64,000 nucleotides of DNA from Kitasatospora humi (GCF_020907985.1 NZ_JAJJPA010000002.1:62001-126000), one strand, 5' to 3'; shown: positions 52,679 through 61,487, counted from the stretch's first letter. Notes: generated from the letters alone by a model not told the origin. A program made the numbers and translations.

Positions 52679-54313
52679 CTACAGCGGTGCCAGCTGATCG
52701 GACACCGCCGCTTTGACCGCCTCACGGTTGATCTTCAGGTTCCGGTTGAGCAGCGGGCTCTCCGGTGTCAGGGCACCCGCCACCAGGGCGAGCCGGCGGA
52801 TCTGCAGCCCGGCACCCAGGCGGGTGTTGAGCTGGCTGATCGACCCCAGGACGGCGGCGCGGGTCCGCTCCTCGGGGCCCTCGTAGAAGGCCGCGGCGGC
52901 CAGTACCCCGTCTTCGACCGGGAAGAGTGCCGCCTGGTGCACGCTGTCCGGCTTGCAGAGCTCGGCCTCCAGATCCTCGATCTGGATCTTGTGGCCACCT
53001 GTGGTGATGATGATGTTCTTCTTGCGGCCCTTGAGGTGCAGGTAGCCGTCGGAGTCGAACTCGCCGATGTCGCCGGTGGCGATGGTGTCGGCGGCGCGGA
53101 ACACCGCGGCGGTGTCCTCGGGGGACTCGCCCTCGTAACCGACGCACAGGTGCCACTGGTGCTGGACGAGTACCTCGCCGTCCGGGGCGATCCGGACGGT
53201 GTCCGGGTACACCTCGGTGCCCACCGAGCCGGCCCGGTTGCCCTCCCGCCGGTTCCAGGTCAGGTACCCGATCTCGGTCATCCCGTAGATCTGGTAGAGC
53301 TCGAAGCCGGCCCGGGTGAAGAAGTCCAGCATCTCGGGCCGGACCGGAGCGGAGCCGACCAGCGCCAGACGCAGCGAGCCGCCGTACATGTCGTGGAATT
53401 CGCTGAACACCGAGCGCCGCCACTCGAACGCCTCGGCCTCGGGCATCCGCTCCGCCAGGGCCGCCCGCTCGTCCAGCTCCTGACGCCTGGCGGGGTCCAG
53501 GTTGCGGTAGCGCTTCTCGACGAACTCGTAGAAGTTCGGCGGGCCGAGCATGATGGTGGGCTTGGTCAGCGGCAGGGTCGGCAGCATCCGGGCCGCCGTG
53601 GTGATGACGACCTCGCAGCCGTTGCGGATGGCGAGGTAGCACAGGTACCGCTGCTGGAAGGTGGACAGCGGCAGCGCGATCATGATCCGGTCGTCGGAAC
53701 GGCACGGGTAGGCCGCGCTCTGCGCCTCGACCAGGGCCTGCACCCCGGGCCAGGCCAGCAGCAGGCACTTCACCCGGCCGGCCGTGCCCGAGGAGAAGGC
53801 CAGGGTGAAGACCTCGCGGTCGCTCACCCTGACTTGCTTGCCCTCGGGGGCCGGCGGCTCGGCGATCGGCTCGACGGCGACCTCGGTGAGGACCTGCTCC
53901 AGCGGTGCGACCTCGGGACCGTCGGCCGGGGAGCGGCTCTCCTTCCCGGCGAACACCGCGGCCAGACCGTAGCGGGCGGCCACGTCGGCGTTGGAGGTGC
54001 CCTTGAAGTCCGGCACCGGGACCGCCACCGGGACGGCTCCCAGCTGCAGCAGGGCCAGGTCCAGGGCGAGCCACTCGTAGGAGTTGTGCCCGCGGATGCC
54101 GATCCGGCGGCCGCGGCGGACACCGCGCTCGGCGAGCCGGGCGGCGAGCGCATCGACGTCCTCGCGGACCCGGGACCACGGGATCAGCCGGGTGGTGTCC
54201 TTCTCGACGAGGCGGACCCCGCCGGTCCGGGCCGAGCGCAGCCAGGCCGTCAGCACCTCGGGAGTGCTCTCGGCGGCAGGGCCGGTGACAGGGGATGCGT
54301 GGTCAGTTTGCAC
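52679..54313 (-). CDS. AMP-forming acyl/aminoacyl-ACP ligase (ANL superfamily)
   Basis: A 544-aa adenylating enzyme: P-loop-like TLAFSSGTAGRVK, YQIYGMTEIGYLTW, TGDIGEFDSDGYLHLKGRKK and a C-terminal subdomain with catalytic Lys near LLNRNLKINRE. It lacks the Asp typical of amino-acid-activating A domains in an obvious place, so a carboxylic acid is the likelier substrate. GTG at 54313 with GGGAG upstream was chosen over a longer frame to 54451. It should load the adjacent ACP. Confidence 0.88.
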   Translation of the reverse strand: MQTDHASPVTGPAAESTPEVLTAWLRSARTGGVRLVEKDTTRLIPWSRVREDVDALAARLAERGVRRGRRIGIRGHNSYEWLALDLALLQLGAVPVAVPVPDFKGTSNADVAARYGLAAVFAGKESRSPADGPEVAPLEQVLTEVAVEPIAEPPAPEGKQVRVSDREVFTLAFSSGTAGRVKCLLLAWPGVQALVEAQSAAYPCRSDDRIMIALPLSTFQQRYLCYLAIRNGCEVVITTAARMLPTLPLTKPTIMLGPPNFYEFVEKRYRNLDPARRQELDERAALAERMPEAEAFEWRRSVFSEFHDMYGGSLRLALVGSAPVRPEMLDFFTRAGFELYQIYGMTEIGYLTWNRREGNRAGSVGTEVYPDTVRIAPDGEVLVQHQWHLCVGYEGESPEDTAAVFRAADTIATGDIGEFDSDGYLHLKGRKKNIIITTGGHKIQIEDLEAELCKPDSVHQAALFPVEDGVLAAAAFYEGPEERTRAAVLGSISQLNTRLGAGLQIRRLALVAGALTPESPLLNRNLKINREAVKAAVSDQLAPL

Positions 54314-54380
54314 TGCGGTTCTCCCGGATACGGCCACGCGGTGCCGTCTTGGTGGAATCGGTGGATGAGGGGTGGCTTGA

Positions 54381-55631
54381 TCAGACCTCGGCTGCGGCCG
54401 AGCGCGCCCCGCCGCGGTTCGCAGAGCGCCCGGCGACGGCGATCCCGGCACAGGCGAGCACGCCGACCACCAGACAGCCCGCCCACAGGGCGCCGGCGGA
54501 GCGGCCGTAGACGAAGATGCCGATCGCGGGCCCCAGGGCGAAGGCCGCGGCCTGCACGGTGGACAGGTAGCCCTGGTAGCGGCCGATCCGGTCGGCCGGG
54601 GAGAGCGCCGCCGTCGCGCTGCTGACCACCGGCGAGAAGAGCATCTCGCCCACGGACCACACCAGCACTCCGGTGGCGACCAGCAGGTAGGAGTGCAGGG
54701 CCCCGGACATCGCGATCCCGACCGCCATCGCGGCGGTGCCCAGCACCAGCGGGATCCACCAGGGCAGGCGCCTGGTCCAGGCGCTCAGCGGCATCTCGGC
54801 GACGATGACCAGCACACCGTTGAGGGTCAGCAGGGAGGCGTAGGCGCTGTCGCTGTGTGCGGCGCTGACGGCCAGTGAGACGGACGAGGAGTACTGGACG
54901 TACACCACGGTGATGGCGAGCACCGCTGCGAAGAACATCAGCAGTCCGAGCTGGGTGCGGCCGGCCCCGGTCTTCTGGTCGGCCTGCTCGGTCGCGGCGG
55001 TCGCGGCCGGCTCCGCGGGCGGGCGGCGCAGCCCGAACCAGAGAACGGCGGCGAACACCGTGTAGCAGCAGGCGCTGGTCAGGAAGAGGCCCTTGAGGCC
55101 GTGCGGAGCGATAAAGACGGCGATCACCGGGCCGAGTGCCGCACCGAGGTTCAGCGCCAGCCGGAAGAACGCGAAGGTCGGCACCCGGTCCCGCTCATGG
55201 GTGTTGTCGACCAGCAGCGCGGAGGCGGCGGGCAGGTAGGCCTGCGCGAACATGGCGGCGAGGAACACCCCGACCAGCGCCACGGTCCGGTTCGGCGAGA
55301 AGCCGATCACCGCGAGCCCGCCGGCGGCCAGCAGGGTCGAGGAGACCAGCGCGGCTCGTCGGGAGAAGCGGTCCGAGGCCCAGCCGCCCAGCATCGAGCC
55401 GACCGGTGTGGCCACGCCGACGAAGAGCAGGACGATCGGCATCTGACCGAGCGAGAAGCCGAGTTGGCGCAGGAAGAGGACCAGGAAGGTGGAGAAGAAC
55501 GAGCCGGTGCGGTTGAGGAACACCCCGGCCACCAGCACCTTGACCGGGCGCGGAGCCTTCAACACCACCTGGAAGACCGAGCGTTCGGCCTCCGCGGGCA
55601 CCGACTGCACGGAGTCTGCGGTCGCACTCAT
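54381..55631 (-). CDS. MFS transporter
   Basis: A 416-aa transporter with about twelve helices. LGGWASDRFSRRAALV is the loop 2-3 motif; the second half has GEMLFSPVVSSATAAL, also seen in spirit in the MFS protein at 40828. ATGA overlap with the upstream ATP-grasp gene. A second exporter in one cluster suggests two products, or export plus resistance. Confidence 0.9.
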   Translation of the reverse strand: MSATADSVQSVPAEAERSVFQVVLKAPRPVKVLVAGVFLNRTGSFFSTFLVLFLRQLGFSLGQMPIVLLFVGVATPVGSMLGGWASDRFSRRAALVSSTLLAAGGLAVIGFSPNRTVALVGVFLAAMFAQAYLPAASALLVDNTHERDRVPTFAFFRLALNLGAALGPVIAVFIAPHGLKGLFLTSACCYTVFAAVLWFGLRRPPAEPAATAATEQADQKTGAGRTQLGLLMFFAAVLAITVVYVQYSSSVSLAVSAAHSDSAYASLLTLNGVLVIVAEMPLSAWTRRLPWWIPLVLGTAAMAVGIAMSGALHSYLLVATGVLVWSVGEMLFSPVVSSATAALSPADRIGRYQGYLSTVQAAAFALGPAIGIFVYGRSAGALWAGCLVVGVLACAGIAVAGRSANRGGARSAAAEV

Positions 55632-56845
55632 CGCGAGTCCAGCGGCGTGCCCTCGACGACCACGTCGGCACGGACGCCGGCGAGCAGCGACTGGCACTCC
55701 TCGCGGGTGTCGGCACTGACGATCGCCAGCCCGATCCGGGAGAGGAACCCCGCGGGCGGCAGCCGGACCTCGGTGCCGGCCGGGACGAAGGTGGTGAACT
55801 GGTCGAGACCCGCGCGGTCGGCCTCGCCGCCCAGCGTCACGGACTCCAGCCGGATGTCGTGCTCGGGGTAGATCATGCCGATCGCCGCGTGCCGCGAGCG
55901 GTCCGTGGACAGGTCGGGCTCCTGGCCGACCGCGACGTCGGCGGCGGCACCGGCCACGTCGACCCCGCTGGAGAGCGTGCCGAGGTAGGGGATCAGGTCA
56001 CCACCGAGGCGGACGTTGATCTCCACGATCCGCGGGCCCCGGCTGGTCAGCTTGAACTCCGTGTGGCTGACCAGCCGGTCGAGGCCCACCACCGCGTGCG
56101 CCCGGACCACCATGTCGACGGCGGCTGCCAGGTCGGGGTGCGGTGCCGGCGGGACGATGTGGCCGGTCTCCTCGAAGTACGGCGGGAAACCGATCTCCTT
56201 CTCGGCGACCACCAGGGGAGTGGTGCGCCCCTGCCAGGTGACGGCGTCGACGCTGTACTCGGGGCCGTCGAGGTACTCCTCGATCAGCACCCCGGAGTGC
56301 GCCGACACGATGCCGTTGCTGTTCGCGTCGGCCGCCACCGTGAACGCCGCGAGCAGTTCCTTCTCGTCCTGCACCTGGACGACACCGATGCTGCCGCCGA
56401 GGGCGCGGGGCTTGAGGACGACGGGGTAGCCGATCTCCTCGGCCGCGCGCACCGCATCCTCTTCGGTCGCCGCCACCGCGAACCGCACCGGGCTCAGACC
56501 GGCCTCGGCGAGCACGGCGCGCAGCGCGCTCTTGTCCTTGCAGCGGCGGACCGCCTCGGCATCGGTGTACGGCAGCCCCACGGCGGCGGCGAGTCGGGCC
56601 ACCGGCTCGACCAGCAGCTCGTCATAGGTGAGCAGCCCGTCCGGTGCGACCTCGCGGATCAGGGCCTCCAGCACCTGGGGATCGTACGAGTCGATGCGGT
56701 GAAATTCCGTCACGTACGGCTGCTGCCAGGATATTTCGGAATCGCCTGCGAGCACGATGTCGACCCGGCGACTCATAGCGGCCAGAGCGTATTCACGAAA
56801 TGGCTTGCCGCCACTGCCGATAACAAGGAGGCGCCGGTTCGGCAT
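55628..56845 (-). CDS. ATP-grasp carboxylate-amine ligase
   Basis: Protein of 405 aa. LLVIGSGGKPFREYALAA opens the substrate domain; ATP-grasp motifs are YPVVLKPRALGGSIG, VLIEEYLDGPEYSVDA and IVEINVRLGGD. It resembles the cluster 1 protein at 23289-24545, which shares the same opening. The ATG at 56845 has GGGGAA upstream; an in-frame ATG at 56884 has none. First gene of the minus operon ligase-MFS-AMP-ligase-ACP, so amide formation may be linked to the ACP-bound acyl unit. Confidence 0.9.
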   Translation of the reverse strand: MPNRRLLVIGSGGKPFREYALAAMSRRVDIVLAGDSEISWQQPYVTEFHRIDSYDPQVLEALIREVAPDGLLTYDELLVEPVARLAAAVGLPYTDAEAVRRCKDKSALRAVLAEAGLSPVRFAVAATEEDAVRAAEEIGYPVVLKPRALGGSIGVVQVQDEKELLAAFTVAADANSNGIVSAHSGVLIEEYLDGPEYSVDAVTWQGRTTPLVVAEKEIGFPPYFEETGHIVPPAPHPDLAAAVDMVVRAHAVVGLDRLVSHTEFKLTSRGPRIVEINVRLGGDLIPYLGTLSSGVDVAGAAADVAVGQEPDLSTDRSRHAAIGMIYPEHDIRLESVTLGGEADRAGLDQFTTFVPAGTEVRLPPAGFLSRIGLAIVSADTREECQSLLAGVRADVVVEGTPLDSR

Positions 56846-56882
56846 TGAGGGTTCCCCGCTCGTTCGATGGTCTGTCGTGCTC

Positions 56883-56912
56883 ATGCTAAAGGCTGTCGTG
56901 ATCGTCGGTCAA
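56883..56912 (-). promoter_or_regulatory. Promoter of the ATP-grasp/ACP operon
   Basis: On the minus strand TTGACC (complement of 56907-56912), 18-base spacer, TAGCAT (complement of 56883-56888). It would start transcription near 56876, about 30 bases before the ATG at 56845, with GGGGAA as ribosome site. Confidence 0.5.
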
Positions 56913-56949
56913 TGATCGGCAGAATCTGATGAATCGTCAGCTCACTGCT

Positions 56950-56964
56950 TTGACAAACATGTCA
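56950..56964. promoter_or_regulatory. Inverted repeat TTGACA-N3-ATGTCA, candidate operator
   Basis: TTGACAAACATGTCA, in the divergent spacer between the ATP-grasp operon and the MocR gene. It is of the same 15-base form as 40693-40707. MocR regulators often bind upstream of themselves and of the neighbouring target operon, which suits this position. Confidence 0.4.
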
Positions 56965-57350
56965 CGAGAGGTGCGGCGAAACAGATGGACGGCACACGGT
57001 GCAGACGGCCTGCGATGATGAGGCGGGCCGTAAACGGCAGAAAAGGGAAGCGTGCGAACCCTGTTCGCTGCCGCGCTGATGCAACCAGTCAGGCCCCCGT
57101 CGTTCGCCCCGCCTCCTCGGCGCGCACACCACTGAAGTCGAACGGTCGACCGCAGGTGAGTCCTCAGGACTCTACCGCCAGAGGTGAGCGGGGCGCTAGC
57201 GGTCTCCTGGATCTTCCGCGTCGGGTGCTGACGAATGCGGCCGGAGCGCCCGCCGGCGGAGTAGCCCGCCATCGCCGGCGCCGGGTCGTCGAGTTGAAGC
57301 CGTCACATTCGATTCTTCGGCGACCGCTCGGGAAGATAAGGTCCGGTTCC

Positions 57351-58772
57351 ATGCTCATCGAATGGTCCGCCGCGTCGCTCGATCTCCATCTCGAATTCGA
57401 TCTGAGTCATCGGCGCGGAAGGGCGGACCGGCTGGCCGCGGCGATTCGCGAGGCGATCGACAACGGCAGGCTGCCACCGGGCGCCCGGATGCCGTCGACC
57501 CGCAGCATGGCCCTGGAACTCGGAGTCGCCCGGGGAACGGTCGCCCGTGCGTACGAGCACCTCGCCGTGGGCGGCTACCTGGAGGCCAGCCACGGCTCGG
57601 GCACCCGGGTCGCGAGCCGGCGGGACCGGCTGGAGGTCGAGCCGGTCCGCGACCAGCCGTCCGGCCGCCTTCCGGCACCGCGATGGAACCTGCGACCCGG
57701 CCTGCCGGACGTCACCCTCTTCCCCCGGGCCGCGTGGGTCGCGGCCACCCAGCGGGTGCTGCGCGAGGCGCCGGCGGAGGCGCTCGACTACGGTGACCCG
57801 CGCGGACGCCTCGAACTGCGCAGGGCGCTCGCCGCCTACCTGGGAAGGACCCGGGGGGTGATCACCCACCCGGACCGGATCGTGGTCTGCCACGGGTTCA
57901 CCCAGGCGCTCGGGCTGCTCGCCAAGGTGATCGCCGACCTGAGGACGCCGACGATGACGTTCGAGGACCCCTCGTACCCCCTATTCCGCGAGATCGTCCG
58001 AACCGCCGGGCTGGACACGCTCACCGCCCAGGTCGACGAGCAGGGAGTGCGCACGCAGACCATCGGCCGGTCGAGCGCGGTGCTGATCACGCCCATCCAC
58101 CAGTACCCGCTGGGCTCCGCGCTCTCCGCTCCGCGCCGCCGGGAGCTGGTCGCCTGGGCCCGTGAGTGCGACGCCGTCATCATCGAGGACGACTACGACG
58201 GGGAGTTCCAGTTCCATCGCAAACCCATCGGCGCGCTTCAGGCCATGGACCCGAGCCGGGTCATCTATGCGGGTACGACCAGCAAGACCCTGGCCCCCGG
58301 GCTTCGGCTGTCCTGGCTGGCGCTACCGGCAAACTGGGTCGAGCCGGTCACGGTGGCCAAACGCAACGCCGACCAGCACTCGGCGGCGCTGAGCCAGATG
58401 GTACTGGCCCAGCTGATCACCTCCGGCGCCTACGACCGGCACATCCGGCGCTGCCGGACCCAGTACCGGGAGCGCCGTCGCCAACTGGCCGCAGCGCTGG
58501 CCGCGCACGTGCCGCAGGTCGAACTCGTGGGCCAGAGTGCGGGCCTGCACGCCCTGGTGCGCTGGGATCCCAAGGGGCCGAGCGAGCGCGAGGTGCTGCG
58601 CGCGGCGAGGCGCGAGTCGTTGGCCCTCAGCGCCCTGGGGGACTACTGGTCGGAGCCCGGGCCGCACCGGCCTGGCCTGGTCCTCGGCTACGCCACGCCA
58701 CCGCAGCACGGCTACGCGGGGGCGCTGGCGGCGCTGACGCGGACCTTCGGCCGGGTCTTCGAGCAAGGGTGA
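57351..58772 (+). CDS. MocR/GntR-family transcriptional regulator with aminotransferase-like domain
   Basis: A 473-aa protein: N-terminal GntR winged helix (about 15-85; PSTRSMALELGVARGTVARA) and a C-terminal class I aminotransferase-fold domain (about 115-470) with the PLP lysine in GTTSKTLAPGLRL. MocR proteins sense PLP with an amino acid or amine and usually control adjacent genes. It is divergent from the ATP-grasp operon, with a TTGACA inverted repeat between, and is the only regulator in cluster 2, so probably cluster-specific. The ATG at 57351 follows AAGG; a longer frame to 56985 is implausible. Confidence 0.9.
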   Translation: MLIEWSAASLDLHLEFDLSHRRGRADRLAAAIREAIDNGRLPPGARMPSTRSMALELGVARGTVARAYEHLAVGGYLEASHGSGTRVASRRDRLEVEPVRDQPSGRLPAPRWNLRPGLPDVTLFPRAAWVAATQRVLREAPAEALDYGDPRGRLELRRALAAYLGRTRGVITHPDRIVVCHGFTQALGLLAKVIADLRTPTMTFEDPSYPLFREIVRTAGLDTLTAQVDEQGVRTQTIGRSSAVLITPIHQYPLGSALSAPRRRELVAWARECDAVIIEDDYDGEFQFHRKPIGALQAMDPSRVIYAGTTSKTLAPGLRLSWLALPANWVEPVTVAKRNADQHSAALSQMVLAQLITSGAYDRHIRRCRTQYRERRRQLAAALAAHVPQVELVGQSAGLHALVRWDPKGPSEREVLRAARRESLALSALGDYWSEPGPHRPGLVLGYATPPQHGYAGALAALTRTFGRVFEQG

Positions 58773-58799
58773 AGTACCGTCGCGACCTGATGGACGGTC

Positions 58800-59165
58800 G
58801 TCCGGCCTGTCTCTGAGCCGACGTACCGGCTGCGCAACGGAGCCGCCGGGTGACCGGTTCCGCCGATTTCCGGGCTGATGTCGGAAGTGGCGGAATCGGC
58901 CTGCCACTTCAGCCCGAGTTCGGCGATCCCCGGGTGGTTCGGATGACTGATCGGAACGCCCAGCAGAACGTCGTCCGGGACGTCGAAGGCTCGCGGATGC
59001 TCCCCGGGCTTCTGGATGAGGACGGGCGACACGTCGAACCGTTCGCCCGCCCCCTCCAGCCCAATGCCTCTGGCGAATCGGTGAGTTCCACGTGCAGCGG
59101 ATCGCCGATCGTGCTGCCGGTATGCGGCGTAGCGGACAACTGTGGCTTCAGAATGCGGAACTGTC
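58800..59165 (-). pseudogene. Decayed bacterial nitric-oxide synthase (oxygenase domain) fragment
   Basis: Two minus-strand frames read in series resemble the heme/arginine region of bacterial NOS. Frame A (about 59160-59040) has IGDPLHVELTDSPEALGW. Frame B (about 59050-58804) has FDVSPVLIQKPGEHPRAFDV, then VPISHPNHPGIAELGLKW, then PEIGGTGHPAAPL and YVGSETG. Matching NOS blocks are GDPxHVELT..LGWRG, FDVLPLLIQ, LGLKWYA, EIGG..YPAAPFNGWY. The frames join at a G-run near 59055. The heme-Cys part and the N-terminus are missing and key residues (W.AVPAVSDM, FNGWYMGTE) are changed, so it is not functional. Confidence 0.7.
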
Positions 59166-59469
59166 CCTGCTCCGCCCGGGCACCTCCCCGGGGACCGAGG
59201 TGCTCGGAAAGGCTGACCCCATCCGGGGCTGCGGAACGTGGCGGTTCATCATCCGTTGTGCGTCGAGGGCGCATCCAGCGGTGCACATTTCCCAAACCGG
59301 TACGCGGCGAAAGCGGCGCCCCGGGAAGGCGGCTCAGTGGAACGGTGGAGAAGTGGACCGCTGGGCCGCGGTGCGGTGATCTACCGTCATGGTGCTCACT
59401 CTGACGGCACGCGAATCGGCCGAACGGGATCTCTTGGCGCATTCACACATTGGGTGAGGAGGAAACCCG

Positions 59470-59577
59470 TTGCGCACGGAGACCGCCGGCCGCGCCGACG
59501 CCCCGGAGCGCGTCGGCGCACCGGAACCGGTACGCCGACGCGGCCGCTGGATCGAGCACTGGGAGCCCGCGGAGCCC
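59470..59577 (+). pseudogene. N-terminal stub of a NarK-type nitrate/nitrite MFS transporter
   Basis: TTG at 59470 is preceded by an ideal AGGAGG. The 36-residue peptide ends RRRGRWIEHWEPAEP, the cytoplasmic leader (RGRWIxxWxPEDP) seen before the first helix of actinobacterial NarK-type transporters. The match stops at 59577, exactly where the inverted amidohydrolase fragment begins. The expression signals survive but the membrane domain is gone. Confidence 0.55.
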
Positions 59578-59990
59578 AGGGCGACGGCGCGGGCGCGCTG
59601 CTCGGGGCCGGCCAGTCCGCCGTGCTCCATGACCAGCGTTCCGGCGGGCAGACCGGGGTTGCGCTCCAGAACCCGCTCGTAGACGTCGAGGAGGGTGCGG
59701 ACCGCCCGGTCGCCGTAGGCGTGCGTACCGACGCGCCAGCCGCGCCGGACCACCGCCTCGACTGCCTCGACCAGTGCGTCCGGCTCCCACATCAGCACTC
59801 CGGAGTAGGAGTGGTCGCACGCGTACGGCTCCTCAGTGGCGCCGGCCTCCAGTCCGCCGTCGAGACCGAACTTCACACCCCACACCGACAGCCACTGGTC
59901 GGAGGTGCCGCGCCAGTCCTCCATGACGTCGAGCAGTTCTTCCACCTGCGCCGTCCTGGTGAAGCCCAGTGCGGAGACGAGCGGCCGGGT
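59574..59990 (-). pseudogene. Internal fragment of a YtcJ-like amidohydrolase
   Basis: About 139 residues on the minus strand are well preserved: GVKFGLDGGLEAGATEEPY, YSGVLMWEPDALVEAVEAV, RVGTHAYGDRAVRTLLDVYE, VMEHGGLAGPEQRARA. This is the central part of the amidohydrolase-3 (YtcJ) family, with metal-site His in GTHAYGD and MEHGG. Both ends are cut: N- and C-terminal thirds are missing, and the frame runs into unrelated sequence. Confidence 0.8.
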
Positions 59991-60008
59991 GTTGCGCCTG
60001 GCCACCGG

Positions 60009-60293
60009 ATGGATCTGGCCCTGCTCGGGGCCCGGACCGAGGCGTTGCTGTGGATCGCCGTCCGGCCGGGGGCGCTGCAGGCGACCGCGCAGGCCCTGAG
60101 TGCCCACCCGCACGTCTGGTTCTGTGCGGCGACCACCGGCCCGGCCAATCTCGTCGTCGCTGTCGCCGCCGCGGACCTCGACGCCCTGTACGGCTTCCTC
60201 ACCGACTCCGTCGGCCCGTTGGAGGCGGTCACCGCCATCGATGTCACCCCGCTGCTCGCCACCGTGAAACGCACGGGACTGATCCGCCATTGA
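60009..60293 (+). pseudogene. C-terminal (RAM) domain fragment of a Lrp/AsnC regulator
   Basis: 94 codons from an ATG inside the former gene: EALLWIAVRPGALQATAQAL, VWFCAATTGPANLVVAV, AIDVTPLLATVKRTGLIR. This is the ligand-binding RAM domain of Lrp/AsnC proteins; the DNA-binding half is absent. It abuts the inverted amidohydrolase fragment at about 59990-60005. AsnC genes often neighbour such amidohydrolases, so the two probably came from one locus broken by rearrangement. Confidence 0.75.
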
Positions 60294-60465
60294 AGACCGG
60301 GGAAGGCCCACGCCAGACCGGGGCACTCCTCCCGCCCCGCGGCGCTGCGCGGGCCGACTGCCCGGGGCAGGCACACCGGCGCGCCTGCGGCTCGTTCGCC
60401 GGGCGGCGCCCCAGCTCCTGGCGGACGGCGTGCCGCGTCGCTCGTGCCCGTGTCCTCGTGCCTAG

Positions 60466-61462
60466 ATGACTGATGCCAAGGGATTTAGTGGTCGTAGGCG
60501 GTCAGCGAGCGCATGACGGGTTGGCCGGTGTGGTCGTTGTGCCAGATCGCGGCGGTCAGCGCGAGGATCCGCTGGAGGACGCGGACCATGACGCCGCCGG
60601 GTGTGCGGCCGTGGTGCCGTTCGAGGTCGAGCTGGCCCTTGAAGGTGTCGTTGACCGACTCGATGACCTGCCGTAGCGGCCTGAACAGCTGCGATCCGGC
60701 CCGCACGGGTTCGCCCTTGCGGGCCGGCCGCAGGAGCCGGATCTCCAGCTCGGTGAGCTCACGCTCGAACGTGGCGCCGTAGTAGTTCTTGTCCCCGATC
60801 AGCGTCTGGCCGGGCCGGGCAGCCACGAGGGCGGTCTCGGTGTCCAGGATGTCCAGCAGGGTGGTGCGCTCGTCGGCCTTGGCGCCGGTGAGCGCGAAGG
60901 CGACGGGCAGGCCGTGCAGGGTGCACACCAGGTGCAGCCGCAGGCCCCAAAAGAACCGCGAATGGCTGGCGCAGTAGCCGTACTCGGCCCATCCGGCCAG
61001 GTCGGAGCGCTTGACCGTCTCGCGGGAGCGTCCGCATTCGATCGGGGTGGAGTCGACCACCCAGACGTTGTCCGTCCACAGGCTGGTGTCAGTGGCCAGT
61101 TGCCGGTTGACGTGGGCGATCAGGTCCGCGGTCTTGCGCAGGCGCCGGTTGTAGCCGGACTGCCCGGGCAGGTACGGGAACAGGTGCTGGAGGTTGCCGC
61201 GGGCGTAGCGGATCCAGCGGCGCTCGGAGACGAAGCCGAGCAGTGCTTGCATCACCGACAGCGTGACCAGTTCGGCGTCGCTGAGCTTGGGCGCGATGCC
61301 GATCTCGGGACGCCACGGAGCCAGATGCGGCGATTCCTTCAGCAGGTCGTCGGTCTTCACGTAGAGTGCGGTCGCGAGGGAGTCCAGATCAGGCGTCACA
61401 ACCGATCTTTGGACTCCCTCGCTTCATGTCATGCGTGCCAGCGAGCCCTTGGCATCAGTCAT
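60466..61462. mobile_element. IS982-like insertion sequence, complete
   Basis: 997-bp element with perfect 17-bp terminal inverted repeats: ATGACTGATGCCAAGGG at 60466-60482 and its complement at 61446-61462. It carries one transposase gene on the minus strand. Both ends are flanked by CTAG (60462-60465 and 61463-61466), which may be a 4-base target duplication or part of the repeat, since CTAG is itself palindromic. It landed just upstream of the ribosome site (GGAGG) of the oxidoreductase gene at 61488 and beside a string of broken genes. Confidence 0.88.
60485..61399 (-). CDS. IS982-family transposase
   Basis: A 304-aa DDE transposase of normal length. The acidic triad is in VWVVDSTPIE, LIGDKNYYG and QVIESVNDTFKGQ; the N-terminal region LLGFVSERRWIRYARGNLQHLFP is helical and DNA-binding in this family. 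The frame is intact, so the element may still be active. Confidence 0.88.
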   Translation of the reverse strand: MTPDLDSLATALYVKTDDLLKESPHLAPWRPEIGIAPKLSDAELVTLSVMQALLGFVSERRWIRYARGNLQHLFPYLPGQSGYNRRLRKTADLIAHVNRQLATDTSLWTDNVWVVDSTPIECGRSRETVKRSDLAGWAEYGYCASHSRFFWGLRLHLVCTLHGLPVAFALTGAKADERTTLLDILDTETALVAARPGQTLIGDKNYYGATFERELTELEIRLLRPARKGEPVRAGSQLFRPLRQVIESVNDTFKGQLDLERHHGRTPGGVMVRVLQRILALTAAIWHNDHTGQPVMRSLTAYDH

Positions 61463-61487
61463 CTAGGGTGGGGCAGGAGGTGCCTGG

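Noticed and set aside
58850..59404. 184-codon plus-strand frame after the MocR gene
   Set aside because: The NOS-like similarity is on the other strand; the plus-strand peptide has no motif.
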